Assembly: GCA_025449435.1 (NCBI GenBank)
Contig: JANWJO010000098.1
Span: 1 to 12,532 of the forward strand
DNA: 12,532 nucleotides
Source of the DNA: Chloroflexota bacterium
GTDB taxonomy: Bacteria; Chloroflexota; UBA4733
Direction of reading: 5' to 3'
Position 1 is the stretch's first letter, and each line of letters starts with the position of its first letter. Under the pieces are notes generated by a model. It was not told the origin of the DNA and did not search any database. It saw only the letters and a program-made list of their open reading frames with translations. Shown in pieces: positions 1 to 6,693 of this stretch. The position numbers and the translations under genes were made by a program.

Positions 1-2
1 AC

Positions 3-203
3 TGCTTCGATATCAACCGTCAAAACAGCGGTTTTTTGGAAGGTCAGCTGAAACAAGCAGTGGCCACGAATGCGCACATTATCGCTGTAGAGACCTGGAA
101 CGAGTTCAGCGAGGGCACCGATATTGCCGACACGGTGCAGTATGGGCGGACGTACATCAATCTCACTAAGAAATACGCCGACATCTTCAAGGCGCGCAGT
201 TAG
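3..203 (+). CDS. GH99/GH71-like glycoside hydrolase, C-terminal fragment
   Basis: The last 66 codons of a gene that begins left of the window. The reading frame is open from the edge and ends at TAG 201-203. The fragment contains ETWNEFSEGTDIADTVQYGR followed by TYINLTKKYADIF. This resembles the C-terminal strand and helix of TIM-barrel proteins of the GH99/GH71-like group (endo-mannosidase-like and WbsX-like proteins), which typically end in a WNE(F/W)xEGTxIxPTxxYGxxYL pattern. I infer a glycan-active enzyme from this motif only; the catalytic acids upstream cannot be seen. The neighbouring Gfo/Idh oxidoreductase on the same strand, 110 bp downstream, fits a carbohydrate locus. The family call is moderately sure and the substrate is unknown. 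Confidence 0.6.
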   Translation, partial: CFDINRQNSGFLEGQLKQAVATNAHIIAVETWNEFSEGTDIADTVQYGRTYINLTKKYADIFKARS

Positions 204-313
204 CCCCGCCGCTATACGTCCTCCATTCACTGCGCGTGCTATCGTAACTCCGGCAATCAACGGTTGCCCTGGAGGCTCGTGGTAGGCACGGGCCGCGCAC
301 GAATGGTGGAGTC

Positions 314-1345
314 ATGGCGGCGAAGACGTATCGCATTGGGCTAGCCGGCCTCAGTCACGGGCATATAGGTGCCCACATGCGCGCCTGGAAGGCGCTGCCG
401 AACGCGCAGATCGTGGGCTACGCAGAAACGGATCCGGAGCTGCTGCACACGTATGCCAGCGACCTGTCTAGCGTGCAGCACTACGATACCGTTGAGCACC
501 TGCTCGACCGGGCCAAGCCGGACGTTATTAGCATCTGCAACGACACGCTCGGCCACGCGTCGGTGGTGGAAGCTGCCGCGTCGCGAGGGATCCACAGCGT
601 CATCGAAAAGCCGATGGCAGTAGTGCTTCGCGAGGGCGAGAAGATGTTGGTATCGGCCACCAAGCACGGCGTGCAAGTAGCCGTCAACTGGCCGACACAC
701 ATCGGCCGGATGGGCTTGCTGCCTGCACTCCAACTCGTGCGGGACGGTGCTGTCGGCCGTTTGTATGAGGTACGCCATCGCGGTGGCAGCACTAAACCGA
801 TGCACAAGGAAGCCGATGCCTTCTTCCGCTGGCTATACCAGCCAACCATCAATGGCGGCGGCGCTTTTGCCGACTACTGTGGGTATGGCATCGACATGGC
901 GGTGGCTGCCCTGGGTATGCCCTCCTCAGTGTTCTGTATCGCCGGGCGCTACGTCCGCGAAGACATCCTGGGTGACGATAACGCGCGTATGATCTTGCAG
1001 TATCCCCGAGCATTGGCCATGGTGGAAGCAACCTGGACGCAGGTAGGCATTCCCCACGGGGCAACCGCCTTTTATGGCGACACGGGTACCATCGAGTTGC
1101 GGCCCGAAGGCATCTGGCTGGCGACTTCCGCCAACGAGCGAGGCAAGATTGTCGAGAACTTGCCGCAACACGGCCTAGGCGCGTCGCTGATGGAGCACCT
1201 GCTGACCCAACTGGACAAAGGCGAACCGGTGAACGAACTCATGGGAGTCCGCCGTGGCCGGGACATCGCCGAAGTGTACGAAGCCGGTATGCGTTCGGTG
1301 CATGGCGGCCGCAGCATCTCGCTGCCGCTTCCGGTGGTGCCGTAG
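314..1345 (+). CDS. Gfo/Idh/MocA family NAD(P)-dependent oxidoreductase
   Basis: A 343-residue soluble dehydrogenase, a normal length for the family, which oxidises or reduces hydroxyls of sugars, inositols and related polyols. The N-terminal Rossmann fold starts with IGLAGLSHGHIGAH (residues 8-21). The second strand ends at ETD (38-40), where the acidic residue would contact the adenosine ribose. The family hallmark EKP lies at 98-100, with the catalytic lysine K99. The C-terminal sheet domain begins near 125. The motif that often reads DxGxHxxD is DYCGYGID (187-194) here, with Tyr191 at the usual His position, as in some subfamilies. ATG 314 is chosen because it starts the fold correctly and follows GGTGGAG, although that spacing is very short (2 nt after GGAG). 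It ends 4 bp before the convergent coaD. Substrate is not predictable; the glycosidase-like gene upstream suggests a sugar. Confidence 0.9.
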   Translation: MAAKTYRIGLAGLSHGHIGAHMRAWKALPNAQIVGYAETDPELLHTYASDLSSVQHYDTVEHLLDRAKPDVISICNDTLGHASVVEAAASRGIHSVIEKPMAVVLREGEKMLVSATKHGVQVAVNWPTHIGRMGLLPALQLVRDGAVGRLYEVRHRGGSTKPMHKEADAFFRWLYQPTINGGGAFADYCGYGIDMAVAALGMPSSVFCIAGRYVREDILGDDNARMILQYPRALAMVEATWTQVGIPHGATAFYGDTGTIELRPEGIWLATSANERGKIVENLPQHGLGASLMEHLLTQLDKGEPVNELMGVRRGRDIAEVYEAGMRSVHGGRSISLPLPVVP

Positions 1346-1349
1346 ACAG

Positions 1350-1850
1350 TTAGAACCCGTAGTGCCGCCGGACGTGCTGCTCCACTGAAGGCGGCACGGA
1401 ACCGGGGATAATCCGGCGGCCTTGTTCGGCCGCTTGCCGCACGAACGTGGAACTCAAGTGGGTGTACTCCGGCCGGGCGATGAGCAGCACCGTTTCCAGG
1501 TCGGGCGCTAGCTTGGCGTTGGCGATGTCCAGGGCGAACTCAGCCTCGAAGTCGGTGACAGAGCGCAACGCTCGCACGATCGCAATCGCTCCTTGAGTTA
1601 CAGCAAAATCGGCGGTAAGCCCTTCAAAGGCAGTTACCTCGACGTTGGTGATGTGCAGTTCTTCTACCGCTGCGCGGAGCATCTCCACCCGTGCCTCCAC
1701 GGAAAAGCTGGGCCGTTTGGACGGATTAACGCCAATTGCCACGACCACCTTATCGAACAGCCGGCGAGCGCGCGTCAAGATGTCCAGGTGCCCATAGGTA
1801 GGTGGATCAAAGGTTCCTGGGTAAATGGCGAGGCTGCGGTTACCCTTCAT
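1350..1850 (-). CDS. coaD: Pantetheine-phosphate adenylyltransferase
   Basis: This 166-residue enzyme transfers AMP from ATP to 4'-phosphopantetheine, giving dephospho-CoA, the penultimate step of CoA synthesis in the cytosol. It has the nucleotidyltransferase motif GTFDPPTYGH (residues 12-21, the (T/H)xGH signature), RALRSVTDFEAE (93-104, matching the conserved R-x-SDFExE substrate and ATP segment) and HLSSTFVR (131-138, matching the ISSSxVR motif). The length matches the roughly 160 residues typical of CoaD. An open frame extends 22 codons further upstream to 1916. I choose ATG 1848-1850 because MKGNRSLAIYPGTFDP aligns with the normal N terminus and AGGAGG lies upstream. The start lies inside the end of the aldo-keto reductase gene (11-nt overlap), so translation is probably coupled. 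An essential CoA gene placed behind a sugar dehydrogenase is unusual and probably reflects shared transcription only. Confidence 0.95.
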   Translation of the reverse strand: MKGNRSLAIYPGTFDPPTYGHLDILTRARRLFDKVVVAIGVNPSKRPSFSVEARVEMLRAAVEELHITNVEVTAFEGLTADFAVTQGAIAIVRALRSVTDFEAEFALDIANAKLAPDLETVLLIARPEYTHLSSTFVRQAAEQGRRIIPGSVPPSVEQHVRRHYGF

Positions 1851-2802
1851 TGGACGGGAGGTCCTCCTGAGCGGCCAATGCGGCCAGATCCTGTTCGTAG
1901 GCGCTCCAATCGGCAAAGATAGCGGCGAGTTCGTCGCGCTCCACGTCGGTCACTTCCGCGCTAGCTTCTAGTTCCCCAGGGCTTGCGGCCCCAGCTAGCG
2001 TGATGGTGACGTCGGTCCGAATCAGCGAAAAGAGCAACGCAGCCAGGTGGAGCTCGAGGCCGCACTGCTGAAAGTACACCTTCATACGATGCACCCGGTC
2101 CAGTTCGGCAGCCGTGGCAGGTTGGTAGCGTACGCGAGCGCCGGGGATAGGGCCTGTGGCGAGGATGCCGCCAGCAAACACAGCGGCATTGATGACGCCA
2201 ACGCCGAGCTCGGCGGCGCGCGGCAGCAGCGTGCGCGTGGCAGAGTTGTCGATCAGGTTGCAGCGGTTGTGTGTGATTAACGTTTCGAATTCGCGGGTTT
2301 CAAGGGCGGCAAGCAGCACGTCGGGTGGGCCGCCCGACACGCCAATATGACCGATCACCCCTTCGCTTTTTAGCCTGGCCATTGCGGCAAAGGCGCCCTT
2401 GCGGCTCATGATGTGGTCTAGCGAGTCGTGTTCGATATCGTGCAAGTGAACCACTGGCAGGTGATCGGTTTGCAACCGTTGCAGGCTGCCTTCGATGCCG
2501 TGCATGGCAGCGTCGAAGCTGTAATCAAAGCCGTCGGGCAGGTAGCCGATCTTGGTGGCGACAAGTGGTGGCGTCCTCGTCGGATTCTCGGCAAGGAACC
2601 GCCCGATGAGTGTTTCGCTGCGTCCACGGCCGTATAGCGGCGCGGTGTCCCAGTAGTCGATGCCAAGCTCCAGCGCACGCTCCATGGTGGCGAAGGCCTG
2701 ATCGTCGCTGGCTCCGCCGTACAGCACGATACCGGCGCCGCCCCAGCCGAGTTCGGGCACGTCGATGCCGGTTTTGCCCAGAGGACGGCGCAACAATGCC
2801 AT
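1840..2802 (-). CDS. Aldo/keto reductase, aldose 1-dehydrogenase-like
   Basis: A 320-residue NAD(P)-dependent TIM-barrel oxidoreductase. The catalytic tetrad is visible: D52 and Y57 in DTAPLYGRG, K84 in VATKIG and H121 in VVHLHDIEH. The N-terminal RPLGKTGIDVPELGWGGAGI and the motif GVSGG near 170 are typical. The pattern resembles the D-threo-aldose 1-dehydrogenase / L-fucose or galactose dehydrogenase branch of AKRs, so the likely reaction is oxidation of a free aldose to its lactone. This specificity is inference. ATG 2800-2802 starts directly before the conserved LRRPLGKTG segment. The gene is divergent from the enolase-superfamily gene at 2918, an arrangement expected for a sugar > sugar acid > 2-keto-3-deoxy acid route. 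Its 3' end overlaps the coaD start by 11 nt. An extended -10 element lies just upstream at 2830-2838. Confidence 0.9.
   Translation of the reverse strand: MALLRRPLGKTGIDVPELGWGGAGIVLYGGASDDQAFATMERALELGIDYWDTAPLYGRGRSETLIGRFLAENPTRTPPLVATKIGYLPDGFDYSFDAAMHGIEGSLQRLQTDHLPVVHLHDIEHDSLDHIMSRKGAFAAMARLKSEGVIGHIGVSGGPPDVLLAALETREFETLITHNRCNLIDNSATRTLLPRAAELGVGVINAAVFAGGILATGPIPGARVRYQPATAAELDRVHRMKVYFQQCGLELHLAALLFSLIRTDVTITLAGAASPGELEASAEVTDVERDELAAIFADWSAYEQDLAALAAQEDLPSNEG
1863..1868 (-). promoter_or_regulatory. Shine-Dalgarno site of coaD
   Basis: AGGAGG on the minus strand, 12 nt before ATG 1850 and inside the 3' end of the upstream reductase gene. The spacing is a little long, but no better start lies nearby. 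It supports the 166-residue CoaD over the longer open frame. Confidence 0.55.
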
Positions 2803-2829
2803 GTCGCTTCCCGGCCTCCATCCGGCGCG

Positions 2830-2838
2830 ATCATACCA
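2830..2838 (-). promoter_or_regulatory. Extended -10 promoter element for the aldo/keto reductase
   Basis: On the minus strand the sequence reads TGGTATGAT, an extended -10 (TGn + TATGAT), 27 nt before ATG 2802. This would give a leader of about 20 nt. No good -35 is seen, as is common for extended -10 promoters. It is based on sequence match only. Confidence 0.4.
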
Positions 2839-2859
2839 GACGCTTTCTTACCCGGTGAG

Positions 2860-2865
2860 TACAAT
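2860..2865 (+). promoter_or_regulatory. Possible -10 element for the enolase-superfamily gene
   Basis: TACAAT on the plus strand, 52 nt before ATG 2918, in the 115-bp divergent region. The 17-bp-upstream position (CAGACG) is a poor -35, so this is weak support for a promoter. Confidence 0.25.
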
Positions 2866-2905
2866 CGGTCACTGGCACGATTCAGCAGCCTTGCCCCACC
2901 TGAGC

Positions 2906-2910
2906 AGGAG
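2906..2910 (+). promoter_or_regulatory. Shine-Dalgarno site of the enolase-superfamily gene
   Basis: AGGAG with a 7-nt spacer to ATG 2918. It decides the start: the frame is open back to 2765, but that stretch would run into the divergent reductase gene and lacks family similarity. Confidence 0.7.
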
Positions 2911-2917
2911 TACGCAG

Positions 2918-4003
2918 ATGAAGATCAGCGACGTCGTCGTCCACCGATTGGTGACGAACTCCGTCTTCGTGGAAGTTCGCACGGATGAACGCGTCACCGG
3001 CTACGGCGAGTGCAGCCCGATGCACCCGCATATCGTGGCGGATTTCGTCGAGCGCGTGCTCAAGCCATCGGTCATCGGCTTGGACCCACGCGATGTGGAC
3101 CTCGTGTGGGGTGCGATGTTCTACCCCCACTTTAAGCTCGGCGTGCAAGGTGTTCACCTGGAAGCGATGTCGGGTATCGACATCGCCTGCTGGGACATCC
3201 TGGGAAAGGCAGCAAGCATGCCGATCTGGCGCCTGCTGGGTGGCCGGCATCGCGACCACGTGGTGATGTACAAGAGCATCGGCGGCGGCCGGCACCTGAC
3301 GGCGGCGGCTATGGCTGCCAAGGTCGAGCAGGCGATCACCGAGGGGTATCGCGCCGTGAAGATTCGCATGGATTGGATCGTCAACCGGCAAGATATCGAC
3401 CCAGCCAAGGACTTCGAGATGTTCAAGGCTTGCAAGCAACTCACCGGCGACAAGGTCCTGCTGAGTTTCGATGCCAACAACGGCTATTCGGTCAGTACGG
3501 CGATTCAGCAGGGACGTCACATGCAAGAGTTGGGCCTTTACCACTTCGAGGAACCGGTGGCGTCCTACGACTACGCCGGCATGGCCGAGATTGCGCGGGC
3601 ACTCGACGTGCCGGTCGCCGCTGGGGAGCAGGAATACACGCGCTGGCAGTTTCGAGACCTCATTCTCAACGGCCAGGTGGACATCGTTCAGCCAGACCTG
3701 GTGAAGTCGGGAGGCATCTCCGAGAGTCGCCGCATCGCAGTGCTGGCGGAGACGTTTGGCAAGCACGTGCTGCCGCACCAAACGCAACCGACGATTGGCA
3801 CCGCCGCGAACATTCACTTGATCGCCAGCTTGCTGCACGCCAACCGACCGCAGGAGTACACCGGGCCTAACCCTCGCCTGTCCGCTGTGTTTCGCAACCC
3901 CATCACGTTCAAGGATGGGGCCATTGCGGTGCCCGACGGTCCGGGGCTGGGTCTAGAGGTCAACGAGGCCGAGTTGCTCAATTTGCACGTTGAGAAGCAA
4001 TAG
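2918..4003 (+). CDS. Mandelate racemase/muconate lactonizing enzyme family protein (probable sugar-acid dehydratase)
   Basis: A 361-residue enolase-superfamily enzyme of typical length. The N-terminal capping domain (1-120) includes DVVVHRLVTNSVFVEV and the GYGECSP segment. The TIM barrel carries the catalytic set: KIR (K148-x-R150), three Mg2+ ligands in SFDANN (D185), FEEP (E211) and AGEQ (E237), then QPDLVKSGG (D260) and LPHQTQPTIG (H287). The Asp-His dyad points to the mandelate racemase subgroup, whose members abstract the proton alpha to a carboxylate and dehydrate or epimerise acid sugars. R150 replaces the second lysine of the common KxK motif, so the stereochemistry cannot be assigned. 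The short gap to the divergent aldose-dehydrogenase-like gene suggests it acts on the aldonate made by that enzyme. The family is certain and the substrate is inference. Confidence 0.92.
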   Translation: MKISDVVVHRLVTNSVFVEVRTDERVTGYGECSPMHPHIVADFVERVLKPSVIGLDPRDVDLVWGAMFYPHFKLGVQGVHLEAMSGIDIACWDILGKAASMPIWRLLGGRHRDHVVMYKSIGGGRHLTAAAMAAKVEQAITEGYRAVKIRMDWIVNRQDIDPAKDFEMFKACKQLTGDKVLLSFDANNGYSVSTAIQQGRHMQELGLYHFEEPVASYDYAGMAEIARALDVPVAAGEQEYTRWQFRDLILNGQVDIVQPDLVKSGGISESRRIAVLAETFGKHVLPHQTQPTIGTAANIHLIASLLHANRPQEYTGPNPRLSAVFRNPITFKDGAIAVPDGPGLGLEVNEAELLNLHVEKQ

Positions 4004-4033
4004 CGGGCAGGTTCGGGCACAGCCTTGCGATTG

Positions 4034-4519
4034 CTAGGCGGTGTGGTTCCACACGTCACGCAGCGCCTGCCACGTATCTTGAAGCGACTGCGGGATCAAC
4101 CGTGTCCCAGCTATCGCTGCCATAAAGTTGGTGTCGCCATTCCAGCGCGGCACGATGTGTTCGTGCAAGTGGTCCGCGATTCCGGCGCCGGCCACCGTTC
4201 CCAGGTTTAGGCCAACGTTGAAACCTTGTGGGTGCATGCTTTGGCGCAGTGCGCGCACGCTTTGGCTGGTGAGGTGCATGATGGCTGCGGCTTCCTCGGT
4301 GGTGAGGTCGGCGAGGTCGGCGATATGGCGATTGGGAACGACCATGACATGGCCATTGTTGTAGGGAAAGATATTGAGGATGACGAAGCAGAGTGTTTCA
4401 CGTGCAACAATGAAGCGAGCGGCGTCATCGTTGGCCGCTAGTGCCTCACAGAACACACAACCTTCGCTCTTGGCGCCGCCGATATAGGCCATGCGCCAGG
4501 GAGTGAACTTGATCTCCAC
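4034..4519 (-). CDS. HIT-family nucleotide hydrolase/phosphorylase
   Basis: A 161-residue histidine-triad protein of the FHIT / Ap4A-phosphorylase-like branch. It probably cleaves or transfers nucleoside phosphates such as diadenosine polyphosphates in the cytosol. GCVFC (C21, C24) looks like half of a zinc site. The triad is HLHEHIV (H117, H119, H121), with H119 as the likely nucleophile, followed by PRWNGDTNFM as in many actinobacterial and related homologs. The N-terminal KFTPWRMAYI matches the conserved WxPWRMxYI start, so translation should begin upstream of M10. The only available start is GTG 4517-4519, because an in-frame TGA (the stop of the preceding aminotransferase) lies 6 nt before it. 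No clear ribosome site is seen; reinitiation after the aminotransferase stop is likely. It ends 30 bp from the convergent enolase-family gene. Confidence 0.9.
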   Translation of the reverse strand: MEIKFTPWRMAYIGGAKSEGCVFCEALAANDDAARFIVARETLCFVILNIFPYNNGHVMVVPNRHIADLADLTTEEAAAIMHLTSQSVRALRQSMHPQGFNVGLNLGTVAGAGIADHLHEHIVPRWNGDTNFMAAIAGTRLIPQSLQDTWQALRDVWNHTA

Positions 4520-4525
4520 GCCGGT

Positions 4526-5875
4526 TCAGTGAGCCATCGCGGGTGCTGGAGCGGCGGCAACAGAGAAGCTCTGGCACACCTCCGCCATGATGTCCAGCGC
4601 CATGTCCACTTGCTCGCTCGTGATGATGAGCGGCGGTGCCAACCGCACGACATTGCCATGATTGCCAATCGGTGCGATCAATAACAAGCCGCGCGAGCAA
4701 GCGCTCTGGACGAACTCCGCCGTGCGCGCCGCGTCCGGTGCCTTGCTTCCCTCCAGAACGATCTCGACGCCGAGCACTAAGCCCTGGCCGCGCACGTCGC
4801 CAATCCACGGATGTTGCCGCTGCAAGGCGAGCAAGCCGGCGAGAAGGCGCTTGCCCTGCACTGCTGCGTTCTCCCACAAGCGCTCGCGTAGGATGATATC
4901 GATATTCACCAGCGCCGCCCTCGCGCAGAACGGGTTTCCACCGTGGGTGCTCGACATCGACCCTGGTGTCAAGCTGTCCATCAAGCGCGACTCGCCGACC
5001 AGCGCAGCCACGGGCAATCCACTGGAAATGCCTTTGCCCAGACACAGCAAGTTGGGTGTGATGCCGTAGTGCTCAAAGCCAAACAGCTTGCCGGTGCGGC
5101 CGAACGACGCCTGCACCTCGTCGATGATGAGCACGACATCATTGCGGCGGCACCACGCCTCCAGACGCTGCATCCAGCTCACAGGGGGAATGATCGAACC
5201 GGCGCCGCCCTGGTAGGTCTCGGTAATCACAGCAGCAATGTTGTGCTCGGTCTCCGCTTCGATCACTTCTTCGAAGTAATCGAAGCAGCCGTGGCTGCAC
5301 GGTCCACCTTTGCACCAGGTGCAGCGATACTCATAGGGAAACGGCGCATGGACCACGCCAGGCAGGAACGGTCCGAAGCCGCGGCTGCCCGCCCCACCGT
5401 GTTTGCCGCCAATAGACAGTGCACCCATCGTGCGGCCGTGGAAGGCGCCATGGAACGACACGATTTCGTACTTGCCGGTTGCCTTGCGCGCAACCTTGAT
5501 CGCCGCCTCGGTGGCCTCGGATCCTGTCGTCAGGATGATGGCCTTCTCCAGGTTAGGCGGCGTTATCTCAACAAGTTTGTGCGCCAACCGGGCACGGTAA
5601 GGGTTAGGGAAGTCATATGAGTTGACCACCCGACCCGCCTGCTCACGCATCACTTCTACCAGCTCCGGGTGCGAATGGCCGATGTTCGCCACCAGGACGC
5701 CGGACGTAAAGTCGAGGAAGGTGTTACCGTCGACATCGTGAACCCACACGCCCTCGGCGCGATCCCACACAAGCGGCACTTGCTCGCTCATGCTGGAAGG
5801 CTCGTAGCGCCGGCTCTCCTCCAGCGTCAGCTTGGCGATGGGTCCGGGCAAGGCGGTGTGCACGTTGGGCTTCAT
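4526..5875 (-). CDS. Class III PLP-dependent aminotransferase (4-aminobutyrate aminotransferase-like)
   Basis: A 449-residue fold-type I aminotransferase moving an amino group, typically from an omega-amine or amino acid, to a keto acid. Visible motifs: NIGHSHPELV (64-73), TTGSEATEAAIKVAR (116-130, phosphate-binding), FHGAFHGRT (141-149), LIIDEVQASFGRTG (249-262, D252 contacts the PLP ring nitrogen), CLGKGISSGLP (278-288, K281 is the Schiff-base lysine) and STHGGNPF (309-316). It resembles GabT and relatives, but specificity within class III cannot be read. Residues 185-197 form CTWCKGGPCSHGC, an unusual four-cysteine cluster. The frame is open 33 codons further upstream to 5974. ATG 5873-5875 is chosen because GGAGG sits 8 nt before it and the upstream residues look non-homologous. 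It heads an operon with the HIT gene, 6 nt downstream and in the same frame. Confidence 0.92.
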   Translation of the reverse strand: MKPNVHTALPGPIAKLTLEESRRYEPSSMSEQVPLVWDRAEGVWVHDVDGNTFLDFTSGVLVANIGHSHPELVEVMREQAGRVVNSYDFPNPYRARLAHKLVEITPPNLEKAIILTTGSEATEAAIKVARKATGKYEIVSFHGAFHGRTMGALSIGGKHGGAGSRGFGPFLPGVVHAPFPYEYRCTWCKGGPCSHGCFDYFEEVIEAETEHNIAAVITETYQGGAGSIIPPVSWMQRLEAWCRRNDVVLIIDEVQASFGRTGKLFGFEHYGITPNLLCLGKGISSGLPVAALVGESRLMDSLTPGSMSSTHGGNPFCARAALVNIDIILRERLWENAAVQGKRLLAGLLALQRQHPWIGDVRGQGLVLGVEIVLEGSKAPDAARTAEFVQSACSRGLLLIAPIGNHGNVVRLAPPLIITSEQVDMALDIMAEVCQSFSVAAAPAPAMAH

Positions 5876-5883
5876 GTTGTATA

Positions 5884-5888
5884 CCTCC
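5884..5888 (-). promoter_or_regulatory. Shine-Dalgarno site of the aminotransferase
   Basis: GGAGG on the minus strand with an 8-nt spacer to ATG 5875. It decides the start against the ATG codons further upstream. Confidence 0.75.
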
Positions 5889-5972
5889 ACCACTCGATGG
5901 TAGCACGCCAATCCGCGGTGGCAGCAGCGGCGCTTGGCAGTGTGAGGCCCAAATTGGGCGCACATCTTCATC

Positions 5973-5992
5973 AAGGCATGCTAGCTTGCCTT
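5973..5992. promoter_or_regulatory. 20-bp near-perfect dyad, candidate operator
   Basis: AAGGCATGCTAGCTTGCCTT is symmetric in 18 of 20 bases: arms AAGGCA and TGCCTT flank a central GCTAGC palindrome, with one T/T mismatch pair. It lies in the 190-bp region between the divergent aminotransferase (start 5875) and the small membrane-protein gene (start 6066). That is where a dimeric repressor or activator could control both directions. It overlaps a possible -35 (TTGCCT, 5986-5991). No regulator gene is present in the window. A hairpin role at the RNA level is the alternative. Confidence 0.5.
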
Positions 5993-6015
5993 AGGCAGGT
6001 CGGGGCCGGTACCCT
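5986..6015 (+). promoter_or_regulatory. Weak candidate promoter for the membrane-peptide/cupin pair
   Basis: TTGCCT (5986-5991) and TACCCT (6010-6015) are separated by 18 bp and lie 51 nt before the start at 6066. Both hexamers are imperfect. The -35 overlaps the right arm of the dyad, which would suit repression. Confidence 0.2.
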
Positions 6016-6065
6016 ACCCATGCCACTGAGCGAAAGTTGGCTGGAACGAAGGAAGTAAGAGACAC

Positions 6066-6242
6066 ATGCACTTGCTCAAAGGGCTCATCAAGTTCAGCCT
6101 CATCAGCTTTGGCGCCTTGATCATGCTGATGGTCTTGACGGTCGGCGGCCTGCTCGCCTGGGACTACGTGGACCAGAAAATGGCTGAGCGGCAGGAACAC
6201 GACGAGAGCACCACGCAGACGGCTGTTCCGCAAACCACGTAA
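6066..6242 (+). CDS. Small single-pass membrane protein, unknown function
   Basis: A 58-residue open frame, MHLLKGLIKF to TAA 6240-6242. Residues 1-9 carry two lysines. Residues 10-31 form one strongly hydrophobic helix rich in L, I, M, V and G, ending at AW. The remaining 27 residues are hydrophilic, with charged residues (DYVDQKMAERQEHDE) and then a Ser/Thr/Gln-rich tail. This is the look of a small inner-membrane protein, or an uncleaved signal anchor with an external tail; there is no lipobox cysteine. GGAAG lies 10 nt before the ATG. The gene is followed after 26 bp by the cupin gene on the same strand, so the two are probably co-transcribed. I do not recognise a family. It could be spurious, but the clean hydrophobicity profile argues for a real gene. 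Confidence 0.6.
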   Translation: MHLLKGLIKFSLISFGALIMLMVLTVGGLLAWDYVDQKMAERQEHDESTTQTAVPQTT

Positions 6243-6268
6243 TACCGGCGAGCACTGGGGAGATCACA

Positions 6269-6679
6269 ATGGCCACCGCGCAATCTGCGCTGCGTAACGT
6301 CGTGTTCGTCGAGGATGGCGCCGAGTTCCGCGGTAATGGCGGGCTCGTCAAACGCGTGTTGTACCCCGAAACTTGCGGTTGCCAGAACGCGACCCTTGCC
6401 GTGGTGTACCAAAATCCTGGCGAAGAGGTCCGCATCCACACTCATCCAGAGGAGGAGTTGTACTACATCACCGCTGGCCGGGGCACGATGTACCTGGGTG
6501 GCGAAGAATTCCCTCTGGAGCCCGGGATGGGCGTGTACATTCCCGGCGACGTCCCTCACGGGCAACGGTGCGTTGGTCACGAGACGCTAAACATTGTTTG
6601 CGTCATCGCACCACCCTTTGCGCGTCGCACCGGCGCGCCCATGCCGCGTCCTGAGGGCATCAACATCCCTAAGCGCTAA
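6269..6679 (+). CDS. Cupin-domain protein (cupin_2)
   Basis: A 136-residue single-domain cupin. Motif 1 fits the consensus G(x)5HxH(x)3E(x)6G exactly: G51, H57, H59, E63, G70 in GEEVRIHTHPEEELYYITAG. Motif 2 is PGMGVYIPGDVPHG (85-98), with H97 as the fourth metal ligand and Asp94 at the usual glycine. The complete 3-His/1-Glu set predicts a bound metal, so it may be a small dioxygenase, isomerase or ligand-sensing protein; the reaction cannot be read. Cys36, Cys38, Cys101 and Cys111 are extra. GGGGAG lies 6 nt before ATG 6269, which supports this start. The preceding small membrane-protein gene is 26 bp upstream. Downstream is the long palindromic element, beginning 15 bp after the stop. Confidence 0.88.
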   Translation: MATAQSALRNVVFVEDGAEFRGNGGLVKRVLYPETCGCQNATLAVVYQNPGEEVRIHTHPEEELYYITAGRGTMYLGGEEFPLEPGMGVYIPGDVPHGQRCVGHETLNIVCVIAPPFARRTGAPMPRPEGINIPKR

Positions 6680-6693
6680 GGCGACCGAGTCAC

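Noticed and set aside
252..268. Small inverted repeat GGCAA/TTGCC between the glycosidase fragment and the Gfo/Idh gene
   Set aside because: The stem has only 5 bp and no T-tract, which is too weak for a terminator or operator call.
2765..2917. N-terminal extension of the enolase-superfamily gene
   Set aside because: The extra 51 residues have no family match and overlap the divergent reductase gene. AGGAG places the start at 2918.
2882..3838. 318-codon minus-strand open frame
   Set aside because: It lies fully antisense to the enolase-superfamily gene, whose catalytic motifs are all in frame, and its translation is Arg/His-rich with no family likeness.
4943..5620. 225-codon plus-strand open frame
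   Set aside because: It is antisense to the aminotransferase and shows no recognisable domain.
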